Assembly (NCBI GenBank): GCA_964579735.1
Contig: CAZOHH010000084.1
Span: 1 to 9,210 of the forward strand
DNA from: CAILLO01 sp964579735
GTDB lineage: Bacteria > Bacillota > Clostridia > Saccharofermentanales > UBA5734
Length of the DNA stretch: 9,210 nucleotides
Reading direction: 5' to 3'
Part shown: positions 1-5,607 of the stretch, in pieces
Position numbering within the stretch: position 1 is the first letter of the stretch
Layout: each line of letters begins with the position of its first letter
Notes under the pieces: model-generated
The model's input: only the letters and a program-made list of their open reading frames with translations
Told to the model about the DNA's origin: nothing
Database searches by the model: none
Made by a program: the position numbers and the translations under genes

Positions 1-897
1 ACCGACATCATCCTGCCCATCCTCCTCCTGGCCCTCGTCGGGTTCGTGGCGCAGAAGCTCCTCCACATGGACATCCGCACGCTGATCCGCCTGAACATGT
101 ACCTCCTCATCCCCGCCGTCCTCTTCGTCAAGGTCTACCGCGCCGAAGTCTCCATGGCCTTCGTGGGGACCGTCTTCGGCGTCGTGCTTGCGGTCGTGGG
201 GGTCATGTACTTGCTAGGCGAAGGACTCTCCCGGCTCCTCCACAGTTCCCGCAGCCGGCGCAAGGCGTTCACCAACTCCCTGACCTTCTTCAACAGCGGC
301 AACTACGGTCTCCCGCTCTCCGAACTCGTCTTCGCGTCGAACCCCCTTGCGACCACGGTCCAGATCTTCATCATGCTGATCCAGAACATCACCGGCAACA
401 CCTTCGGCGTCTTCCAGGCCAGTTCGGGGAGCTCCGGGAACCGCAAGGCGTTGATGAGCGTCCTCAAGCTCCCGGCTCTCTACGTGCTCGTCCTCGTCGC
501 CCTGGTCAAGGCCGCCGGGTGGACCATGCCGCCGATCGTGATGCTGCCGTTGGACTACCTCTCCGCCGGGTTCGTCGCCATCGCCCTGATTACGCTCGGC
601 GCCCAGCTCGCGGAGATCGGCTTCAAGCTCCATCTCCGCGACATCCTGCTTTCCTGCCTGATCCGCCTCGCCGTCGCCCCGCTGGTCGGATACGGCCTCG
701 TCCTGATCTTCGGCCTCCACGGGATTCTGGCGCAGTCGCTGATCATCGGCGTCTCCACGCCGACCGCCGTCAACACCGCCATCCTCGCGCGCGAATACGA
801 CAACGAGCACGAATACGCCTCGCAGATCGTCCTGGTCTCGACCTTGTTGAGCGTGGTCACGATTTCGGTCGTCATCTACCTCGTCCGCGGGTTGTAG
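1..897 (+). CDS. AEC-family (auxin efflux carrier type) permease, 5' partial
   Basis: Integral membrane permease of the AEC family, whose known members export or import auxin, malate or other small organic anions; the substrate here cannot be told. The frame is open from base 1 (reads TDIILPILLLALVGFVAQ), so the GTG at 46 is not the real start and only a few N-terminal residues are probably missing: 298 residues are visible against about 300-320 in the family. It is hydrophobic nearly throughout, consistent with about ten membrane helices. Family signatures are NMYLLIPAVLF near the N-terminus, NSGNYGLPL (from 292) in the first half, and the C-terminal half LGAQLAE and STPTAVNTAILAREY. It ends in TAG. 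A 105-base gap without a visible terminator separates it from the MFS gene, so the two may or may not be co-transcribed. Confidence 0.9.
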   Translation, partial: TDIILPILLLALVGFVAQKLLHMDIRTLIRLNMYLLIPAVLFVKVYRAEVSMAFVGTVFGVVLAVVGVMYLLGEGLSRLLHSSRSRRKAFTNSLTFFNSGNYGLPLSELVFASNPLATTVQIFIMLIQNITGNTFGVFQASSGSSGNRKALMSVLKLPALYVLVLVALVKAAGWTMPPIVMLPLDYLSAGFVAIALITLGAQLAEIGFKLHLRDILLSCLIRLAVAPLVGYGLVLIFGLHGILAQSLIIGVSTPTAVNTAILAREYDNEHEYASQIVLVSTLLSVVTISVVIYLVRGL

Positions 898-991
898 TGC
901 CCTCCGGTTCTGCAGCGGAATTTCGATGAATTGTCAGAGATCTGTCGGAACTGCATCAGGAAGACGAGGCGCGCCGAAACGCCCTTCGCAG

Positions 992-1000
992 TGGTATAGT
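992..1000 (+). promoter_or_regulatory. Possible extended -10 element before the MFS gene
   Basis: TGGTATAGT matches the extended -10 form TGnTATAAT with one mismatch. No convincing -35 lies 16-18 bases upstream, which extended -10 promoters can tolerate. A start site about seven bases downstream falls on or next to the MFS start codons at 1003 and 1009. A chance match is possible. Confidence 0.35.
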
Positions 1001-1002
1001 CT

Positions 1003-2301
1003 ATGGCGATGGATGCGGAATCGAAGCAGACGAATGACCTCGCCCCTGCCAAGGACCTGCGTTGGAACTTCGCGGTCAACGTCGTCGACATCGCGTTCAT
1101 CAGCCTTGCGCTGAACCTCGTCTCCCAAGCCACCATCGTGCCGGTTCTGGTCAGCCACCTGACTTCCTCCCGGTGGGCCATAGGGGTCATCCCGGCCATC
1201 GTCAGCCTGGGCGTCTATCTACCGCCCCTGTTCTTCGCCCGGTACACCGAGACGTTGGTACGAAAGAAGCCGATGCTGCTGTGGTACGGCTTGCTCGGGG
1301 AGCGCCTGCCGCTGCTGCTCATGGCCCTTCTGGTCGGATTCTTCGCAGTGGACTCCCCAGGGCTCGTGCTGGGCGGGTTGTTCCTCCTCTTCGCGGTCCA
1401 CTCGTTCACCAGCGGCGCCGTCACGCCTGCCTGGCTCGACTTGGTCGCCAAGGTGATTCCCGTGAGGCGCAGGGGGCTCTGGTTCGGTCTGGGCAATGCG
1501 CTGGGCGCCTGTCTGGGTATCGCGGGCGCCGCCCTAGCCGCGAGCGTCCTGTCCGGCTTCCCGTTCCCATCTGCCTTCACCTATTGCTTCGGGCTCGCCT
1601 TCGTCTTTTCGATGCTGTCCTGGGGCGCTTTCTCCCTGAACCGCGAACCGGACAGCCCGGTGAAGCCTCCGGAAGGAACCTATCGGGACTACTTCCGCAA
1701 ACTGCCCGGAATCCTCCGTAGAGACCGGAATTTCCGCGTGCTGCTGGTCACCCGATTCGTCTCCATCTTCGGCAGCATGGCCACGGGTTTCTTCATCCTC
1801 TTCGGAATCCAGCGTTTCCAGCTCGAAGGAGCCACAGTAGGCGTCCTGACGGGAGTCCTCGTGGCCGGTCAGCTGGTCATGAACCTGATATGGGGAATCC
1901 TGGGCGATCGATTCGGACACAAGCTCGTGCTGGCCGGGTCCTCCCTCGCGACGGCGCTCGCGGCCTTGACCGCGCTCTTCTTCTGCTTCTCCCCGGTCTG
2001 GCTCGGTCTCGTCTTCGTCCTGCTTGCCGCCGGCATGTCCGGCGAGGTCGTTTCAGGCAGCACCATCACGATGGAGTTCTGCTCCCCCGAGGAACGTCCC
2101 ACGTACGTGGGGATGGCCGGTACGATCCTGGCGCCGGCAAAGACCCTCGCCCCCCTGCTGGGAAGCGCGCTCGCGGTTCTCCTCGGGTTCGATGGGCTTT
2201 TCGCCGTGACAGCCGCGGCCGCCTTGGCTGGAACTGTCCTGCTGGGGTTCTGGTTGAAGGAGCCGAGGGGATACGAATCACCTCCGGCAGGTATGCATTG
2301 A
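1003..2301 (+). CDS. MFS transporter, 12-helix type
   Basis: Major facilitator superfamily permease of 432 residues, a usual length for a 12-helix member. The protein is hydrophobic with a central cytoplasmic stretch at about residues 213-245, where the two six-helix halves join. Conserved parts are RWNFAVNVVDIAFISL (20-35) at the first helix, TPAWLDLVAKVIPVRRRGLWFG (141-162) in the first half, and the motif-A-like loop WGILGDRFGHK (297-307) in the second half. The substrate cannot be predicted. An in-frame TAG at 997-999 lies one codon before the ATG, so translation must begin at ATG 1003 or ATG 1009 (MDAESKQ). Neither has a Shine-Dalgarno site, and 1009 would be nearly leaderless from the -10 element at 995. 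The TGA stop overlaps the -35 box of the next gene. Confidence 0.88.
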   Translation: MAMDAESKQTNDLAPAKDLRWNFAVNVVDIAFISLALNLVSQATIVPVLVSHLTSSRWAIGVIPAIVSLGVYLPPLFFARYTETLVRKKPMLLWYGLLGERLPLLLMALLVGFFAVDSPGLVLGGLFLLFAVHSFTSGAVTPAWLDLVAKVIPVRRRGLWFGLGNALGACLGIAGAALAASVLSGFPFPSAFTYCFGLAFVFSMLSWGAFSLNREPDSPVKPPEGTYRDYFRKLPGILRRDRNFRVLLVTRFVSIFGSMATGFFILFGIQRFQLEGATVGVLTGVLVAGQLVMNLIWGILGDRFGHKLVLAGSSLATALAALTALFFCFSPVWLGLVFVLLAAGMSGEVVSGSTITMEFCSPEERPTYVGMAGTILAPAKTLAPLLGSALAVLLGFDGLFAVTAAAALAGTVLLGFWLKEPRGYESPPAGMH

Positions 2302-2327
2302 CAACCGGTTTGTCCGATGTGCATACT
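2298..2327 (+). promoter_or_regulatory. Sigma70-type promoter of the cysteine-rich Rrf2 gene
   Basis: TTGACA (2298-2303, perfect -35), an 18-base spacer, then CATACT (2322-2327, four of six -10 matches). The predicted start near 2334 gives a leader of about 30 bases before ATG 2365. The -35 box overlaps the MFS stop codon, so the regulator has its own promoter inside the end of its neighbour. Confidence 0.65.
2300..2314. promoter_or_regulatory. Candidate autoregulatory operator in the Rrf2 promoter
   Basis: Perfect inverted repeat GACAA-N5-TTGTC covering the end of the -35 box and much of the spacer. Rrf2 proteins bind as dimers to imperfect palindromes overlapping promoters, and many repress their own gene. 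A bound dimer here would block RNA polymerase. The assignment to this regulator is inferred from position only. Confidence 0.45.
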
Positions 2328-2346
2328 ATGGAATCGAACGGATGTC

Positions 2347-2355
2347 GAAGAGGAG
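2347..2355 (+). promoter_or_regulatory. Ribosome binding site deciding the Rrf2 start
   Basis: GAAGAGGAG lies nine bases before ATG 2365. This selects 2365 over the in-frame ATG at 2317, which falls inside the promoter and would add 16 residues unlike any Rrf2 N-terminus. Confidence 0.8.
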
Positions 2356-2364
2356 TACCCATCG

Positions 2365-2841
2365 ATGAGAATCTCGACCAAGGGGCGCTACGCGCTCGAA
2401 GCTCTGCTTGACCTCGCTCTGCAGGACCACGACGGATTCGTCGCATTGCGCGGCGTAGGACTTCGCCGGGGTCTGTCCGAGAACTATCTTGAACAGCTCT
2501 TCTCGGACCTTCGCCGTTGCGGCATCGTCACCAGCCTGCGCGGACAGCAGGGCGGTTACCGCCTCGCCCGCGACCCGGCCCTGATCACCGTCGGCGAGGT
2601 GCTTCGGGCCGTCGAAGGACCTCTGGTTCCCGTCGCCTGCATCGCCGCCATCGCCCAGGCGGGCTGCGGCCCCGTCGAGGAGGCGCAGGCCTGCCCCCGC
2701 CAGGACACCTGCGTCACGCGCCTCCTCTGGATCCGCATGAAGGATGCGATCGCTCTGGCCGCCGACGGGGTCACCCTGGCGGACCTCATCGCGGATTGTC
2801 GCAACGCGCAGGTCGAAGGCGCGTCCGATTACGCAATCTGA
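2365..2841 (+). CDS. Rrf2-family regulator, cysteine-rich (probable Fe-S type)
   Basis: Winged-helix transcription factor of the Rrf2 family (IscR, NsrR, CymR relatives), 158 residues. The N-terminus MRISTKGRYALEALLDLAL, LSENYLEQLFSDLRR (37-51, recognition helix region) and QQGGYRLARDP (61-71, wing) are classic. The C-terminal part holds C92, C101, C110 and C116, followed by VTRLLW (117-122). IscR and NsrR use three cysteines in this region to hold an Fe-S cluster, so a cluster or thiol sensor is likely; the spacing (x8, x8, x5) is not the exact IscR spacing, so the ligand set is uncertain. C52 lies in the DNA-binding half. The gene has its own promoter with an inverted repeat and converges on the NAD-kinase-like gene with only seven bases between the two stop codons. 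Its targets are unknown. The first 85 residues align without gaps to the second Rrf2 at 5100, about half identical. Confidence 0.92.
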   Translation: MRISTKGRYALEALLDLALQDHDGFVALRGVGLRRGLSENYLEQLFSDLRRCGIVTSLRGQQGGYRLARDPALITVGEVLRAVEGPLVPVACIAAIAQAGCGPVEEAQACPRQDTCVTRLLWIRMKDAIALAADGVTLADLIADCRNAQVEGASDYAI

Positions 2842-2848
2842 TAGAGAG

Positions 2849-3856
2849 TCAGACCACGAGACGCCCCTTTCTCTCGGCGATCGTGATGACCGCCTCGACG
2901 CCGGAGGGGAATGAGAGGAAATCGTCCTCCATGCCGTCGCTGAACACCACACCGCCGGCCGGCATGTGCGAAAGCACGTGCAACGGGTTGTTCCGGCCGA
3001 ACTCCCCATAGACGAGGCTTGCGCCCGTGACCCGCGTGGGGAAGGGTTCCCGTACCGCGAACCGCAGACGGTCCGCATTCCAGGAAAGTCCCGTTGGCTC
3101 GGCGACTTTCGCCCCGTTGCTTGAAAGACTCCCGGCCATTCCGATGGCGCCGGCTACCACGCTGCGCATCCAACCCGTCGAGCCGAGCCCCGTCGAGACG
3201 ATCACGCCGCTCGAGGACTGCTCCTCCTGCCGGTCTCCGACGGAGATGCGGTACAGCGCGGAGGTGTGGCTCTTCGGTCCTATGAAGAAGTCGTTCACGG
3301 CCAGCAGGGTCTGTCCGTCGTTCAGGGTCGCTAGCGCCATGGTGACGTCCTTGAATCGCCGCCGGTCCGCAAGGACCTCTGGAAGGACCTTGTCGAGGTC
3401 CGAGGGCGCGAAAGGGAGAAGGAGGCCATCCCAGCGCGCGGGATCCGGATTCACCCCGACCACGGGCTGTCCGTCCAGATACTTGAGCGTGTTGGCCACC
3501 AGTCCGTCCTGACCGAGGACGACCACCACGTCTTCGGGCTGGAAGACGAAGTCCGGCAGCTGGGAGCGCTCGAGGGTCACGATGCCGTCGAAGTCCTCCA
3601 ACTCCTCCATGACGCTTTCTCTCGCCACGGTGTTGCGAAGATTCTCCAGCAGATAGGAGTCGAAGTCGTCCCCGAGGCGTTCGACTTGATATCGGGCCAT
3701 GTTCACCGTGTTGTGGCGCTTCAGAAGGACGTCGAGACGGCTCTGCCTCACGACCACGACGATCCGGCGCCGGGCGCCCGGCCGGGAATTCCCCCGGCCG
3801 GACTGCGCTCCTTCGAGCGATTCGCGCACGTCGTTCGGGATCTGCGCCGTTCTCAT
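2849..3856 (-). CDS. Divergent NAD-kinase-like protein
   Basis: Protein of 335 residues with the two-part fold pattern of the ATP-NAD kinase superfamily. After a basic, low-complexity N-terminal 30 residues come RIVVVV (31-36), the phosphate-site region VVVLGQDGLVAN (111-122) with VVGVNPDP (132-139), the substrate-region VNDFFIG (187-193), and a glycine/serine-rich loop SSGVIVSTGLGSTGW (215-229). Canonical NAD kinases read GGDGT at the first site and a TGSTAY-like loop at the last; here they are GQDGL and LGSTGW. The catalytic Asp (D117) is kept. It may phosphorylate NAD(H) or a different substrate, or have lost activity; I would not call it the housekeeping NAD kinase. Its ATG overlaps the SPFH stop as ATGA, with AAAGGA upstream, so the two are translationally coupled. 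Confidence 0.72.
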   Translation of the reverse strand: MRTAQIPNDVRESLEGAQSGRGNSRPGARRRIVVVVRQSRLDVLLKRHNTVNMARYQVERLGDDFDSYLLENLRNTVARESVMEELEDFDGIVTLERSQLPDFVFQPEDVVVVLGQDGLVANTLKYLDGQPVVGVNPDPARWDGLLLPFAPSDLDKVLPEVLADRRRFKDVTMALATLNDGQTLLAVNDFFIGPKSHTSALYRISVGDRQEEQSSSGVIVSTGLGSTGWMRSVVAGAIGMAGSLSSNGAKVAEPTGLSWNADRLRFAVREPFPTRVTGASLVYGEFGRNNPLHVLSHMPAGGVVFSDGMEDDFLSFPSGVEAVITIAERKGRLVV

Positions 3857-4836
3857 CGCCGCGTCGTCCTTTCGCTGCCGCCGGCCGAAAGGAGCTGGCC
3901 GAGCAGGTCGGGCGAGATGTTGAGCGTGCCGATCCGCTCCGCGGAGCCGGCCAGGTCGGCGAAAGCCGTCGCGATGATCGCGTCCGGGCGCATGCCGGCC
4001 AGCGCCAGCGCGCGCACGTTGTCCTTGTCGACGCCCTCGAGCGCGTGCAGGACCGCGGCGAGCTCGTAGGCCTTTCCGTCGGCCTTCGCCTTGACGTTCG
4101 CGGCTTCCAGGGCGACCAGCGCCGTGCGCTTCTCCTCGGCGGACGTCTCGTGCTTCAGCCGTTCGGCCTCGATCGATTTCTCCTTGTTCATGGCCGCCCG
4201 CTGGGCGTCGAGCTCGCTATCGCGGATGATCCGTTCCTGGCCGATGGAAGCGTTTCGCCGGGCGAACCCGGCTTCGTCGGCTTTGCGCAGGATCTCCTCG
4301 CGCGTCTGCGCCTCGAGTGCGCGCGCCGTCTCCTTGGTCGGCTTGACCGCGAGCACGGCGAGGCCGAGGATCTGAAGGCCGAGTTCGGTCATCTCCGCGT
4401 CTTCGCGGAGCCGTCCGAGGATCCTCGTCGCAAGGGCGTCACCTCCGGTGACGGCATCCTGGAGGAACAGCGAGCCCAGTTCGGCACGGGAAAGTCCCTG
4501 CACGGCCTCGGCGACGCGCTGGGGAAGCCGCTCCGGATCTTCGGAGGCAGGGGAGCGTCCATCCGGGCGGCGGCTGAAGTCGAGCAACTCCGCCGTGCGT
4601 CGCGCATCGACGATTCGGTAGGTGGCGCGCCCCTGGATGGAGACGGTCTGGAAGTCGGCGGTGGTCTGGTCGAACATGAAGGGGACGTCCGTGCTGCCGG
4701 TCGGCACCACGACGACCGAGGTCGAAGGGGTGTAGGCGAGGAAGGCGAGACCGCGCCCTTCGCGGACGATCCGGCCTTCCCGGTGGACGAGGACGTGCTC
4801 GGTGGGCGAATATTTGTAGTAGTGGAATCCGAACAT
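3853..4836 (-). CDS. SPFH/band-7 domain protein
   Basis: Scaffold-type protein of the SPFH (stomatin, prohibitin, flotillin) superfamily, 327 residues. The start MFGFHYYKYSPTEHVLVHREG leads into a beta-rich SPFH domain (about 5-165) with the typical VSIQGRATYRIVDARR (65-80). A charged Ala/Glu/Lys/Arg-rich helix follows (about 166-255), a likely coiled coil for oligomerisation. The C-terminal part has ALALAGMRPDAIIATAFADL (276-295) and GTLNISPDLLGQLL (303-316). There is no N-terminal membrane helix or signal peptide, unlike stomatins, so it is cytosolic or only peripherally membrane bound. It is the first gene of a two-gene operon with the NAD-kinase-like protein, driven by a strong promoter and a perfect Shine-Dalgarno site. 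Its role is unknown; the pairing suggests that it organises or localises its partner. Confidence 0.85.
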   Translation of the reverse strand: MFGFHYYKYSPTEHVLVHREGRIVREGRGLAFLAYTPSTSVVVVPTGSTDVPFMFDQTTADFQTVSIQGRATYRIVDARRTAELLDFSRRPDGRSPASEDPERLPQRVAEAVQGLSRAELGSLFLQDAVTGGDALATRILGRLREDAEMTELGLQILGLAVLAVKPTKETARALEAQTREEILRKADEAGFARRNASIGQERIIRDSELDAQRAAMNKEKSIEAERLKHETSAEEKRTALVALEAANVKAKADGKAYELAAVLHALEGVDKDNVRALALAGMRPDAIIATAFADLAGSAERIGTLNISPDLLGQLLSAGGSERTTRR

Positions 4837-4840
4837 GGGA

Positions 4841-4848
4841 ACCTCCTT
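4841..4848 (-). promoter_or_regulatory. Perfect Shine-Dalgarno site of the SPFH gene
   Basis: On the minus strand AAGGAGGT, an eight-base match to the anti-Shine-Dalgarno sequence, stands four bases before the ATG at 4836. It fixes the start and predicts strong translation. Confidence 0.85.
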
Positions 4849-4854
4849 TTAGGA

Positions 4855-4875
4855 ATCCGGAGGGGGTCTCCGGAT
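4855..4875 (-). promoter_or_regulatory. Stem-loop in the SPFH mRNA leader
   Basis: Perfect 8-bp inverted repeat: ATCCGGAG, a five-base loop (ACCCC on the mRNA strand), then CTCCGGAT. It lies six bases upstream of the Shine-Dalgarno site and inside the predicted leader of about 58 bases. There is no U-run, so it is not a terminator. It could stabilise the message or tune access to the ribosome site; as DNA it could also be a protein-binding palindrome. Confidence 0.55.
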
Positions 4876-4900
4876 GGCGGAAGAAGATAGTCACAAACTG

Positions 4901-4929
4901 ATAATATCAACAAGAACATAACGTGTCAA
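4901..4929 (-). promoter_or_regulatory. Promoter of the SPFH/NAD-kinase-like operon
   Basis: Read on the minus strand: TTGACA (4929-4924), a spacer of exactly 17 bases, TATTAT (4906-4901). Eleven of twelve consensus bases match. Predicted start near 4894. The surrounding DNA is markedly AT-richer than the genes. This is one of the two strongest promoters in the window. Confidence 0.82.
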
Positions 4930-4936
4930 GTATTTC

Positions 4937-4977
4937 CTCGAGTTCTTCTCGAGTTCTTCTCGACTCCTCTCGAATCC
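4937..4977. repeat. Phased CTCGA tandem repeat between divergent promoters
   Basis: Four units begin with CTCGA at 4937, 4948, 4959 and 4969, spaced 11, 11 and 10 bases. The first two are identical (CTCGAGTTCTT), the last two are diverged (CTCGACTCCT, CTCGAATCC). The period is one turn of the DNA helix, so a protein bound to each unit would sit on one face. The array fills the space between the two outward-facing -35 boxes, the position of a shared regulatory site. No known operator is recognised. Slippage-derived repetition is the alternative. Confidence 0.7.
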
Positions 4978-4988
4978 GTAGATTCCTG

Positions 4989-5017
4989 TTGACATAGCGG
5001 AGTCGTCGGGTTATTAT
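4989..5017 (+). promoter_or_regulatory. Promoter of the cysteine-free Rrf2 and metY genes
   Basis: TTGACA (4989-4994), a 17-base spacer, TATTAT (5012-5017): the same elements and spacing as the divergent SPFH promoter. Predicted start near 5024, giving a leader of about 76 bases. The spacer holds GAC-N8-GTC starting in the -35 box, reminiscent of the GAC-N9-GTC of the other Rrf2 promoter (2300-2314), so Rrf2 autoregulation is possible but unproven. Confidence 0.82.
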
Positions 5018-5083
5018 TCCGCCAATACCTATCGACGTACTAACATAAGGCGTGCCGATTCCATGCCGGACTCGGGAAAACGT

Positions 5084-5091
5084 GAAGGGGG
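5084..5091 (+). promoter_or_regulatory. Ribosome binding site deciding the second Rrf2 start
   Basis: GAAGGGGG ends eight bases before ATG 5100. It supports the start MKVSTKGRYG over an in-frame ATG at 5052, which has no such site and would add 16 residues outside the family pattern. Confidence 0.7.
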
Positions 5092-5099
5092 ATGAGCAT

Positions 5100-5564
5100 A
5101 TGAAGGTTTCCACCAAAGGTCGGTACGGGCTTCGGGCCATGATCGACATCGCGGTGCATGCGAACGGCTCCCACGTGCCTCTGATCCAGGTCGCAGCCCG
5201 TCAGGACATTTCCGAGAACTACCTTGAACAGGTCATCGCGCTCCTGCGCAAGGGCGGCTTCGTCCGCAGCGTCAAGGGAGCCCACGGCGGTTACCGCCTG
5301 ACGCGAAGCCCCTCCGAAATCGGAGTCGGCGACCTGCTCCGCTCCCTCGAGGGGAGCATCTCGGTGGTCGAGACCGTGGGAGATTCGGACTCCGGATTCG
5401 ACGAGACGCTCCGGATGGACGTCGTGCAGCGCGCGATCCGCACCCAGGTCTGGGAGCGCATCGACCGCGGCGTCAACGAAGTCGTGGATGCGATCACGCT
5501 GGAGGACCTCGTCTCCGAATACAGGAAACTGAATGGACCCGATACCCTGACCTACGAAATATAG
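5100..5564 (+). CDS. Rrf2-family regulator without cysteines (CymR-like type)
   Basis: Winged-helix Rrf2 regulator of 154 residues. It has MKVSTKGRYGLRAMIDIAVH at the N-terminus, ISENYLEQVIALLRKGGFV (37-55) and AHGGYRLTRSP (61-71). It contains no cysteine at all, so it cannot hold an Fe-S cluster by the IscR/NsrR mode. In this it resembles CymR, the repressor of cysteine and sulfur metabolism in Firmicutes, which senses sulfur state through a partner protein (CysK in Bacillus). The next gene, 43 bases downstream, is an O-acetylhomoserine sulfhydrylase, so a sulfur-assimilation role is likely. Orthology to CymR is inferred from context, and no cysK is present here. It shares a strong divergent promoter region with the SPFH operon. 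Confidence 0.9.
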   Translation: MKVSTKGRYGLRAMIDIAVHANGSHVPLIQVAARQDISENYLEQVIALLRKGGFVRSVKGAHGGYRLTRSPSEIGVGDLLRSLEGSISVVETVGDSDSGFDETLRMDVVQRAIRTQVWERIDRGVNEVVDAITLEDLVSEYRKLNGPDTLTYEI

Positions 5565-5571
5565 CATCGAC

Positions 5572-5587
5572 GGCCGCGAACGCGGCC
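5572..5587 (+). promoter_or_regulatory. GC-rich stem-loop between the Rrf2 gene and metY
   Basis: GGCCGCG-AA-CGCGGCC, a perfect inverted repeat folding as at least six GC pairs with a four-base loop. It stands seven bases after the Rrf2 stop and just before the metY ribosome site. There is no T-run, so not a standard terminator. It may be a processing or stability element that sets the ratio of regulator to enzyme, or a weak attenuator. Confidence 0.5.
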
Positions 5588-5591
5588 TTAT

Positions 5592-5598
5592 GAGGAGG
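5592..5598 (+). promoter_or_regulatory. Ribosome binding site of metY
   Basis: GAGGAGG lies nine bases before ATG 5608. The upstream in-frame ATG at 5590 overlaps this site and is therefore rejected as the start. Confidence 0.85.
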
Positions 5599-5607
5599 AC
5601 CCCCACC

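Noticed and set aside
2837..2853. Small inverted repeat TCTGA-N7-TCAGA at the junction of the convergent Rrf2 and NAD-kinase-like genes
   Set aside because: Two convergent TGA stops give most of the symmetry automatically, and there is no T-run; too weak to call a bidirectional terminator.
2326..3078. 250-codon minus-strand frame spanning the Rrf2 gene and the end of the NAD-kinase-like gene
   Set aside because: It crosses a real gene on each strand and has no recognisable domain.
4045..4890. 281-codon open frame on the plus strand opposite the SPFH gene
   Set aside because: The minus-strand SPFH protein has recognisable domains, a promoter and a perfect ribosome site; the opposite frame has none of these and is Gly/Arg/Asp-rich like other shadows.
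4907..5149. Minus-strand 80-codon frame with a charged, repeat-like C-terminus
   Set aside because: It overlaps both divergent promoters and the start of the second Rrf2 gene; its repeated residues are only the translation of the CTCGA array.
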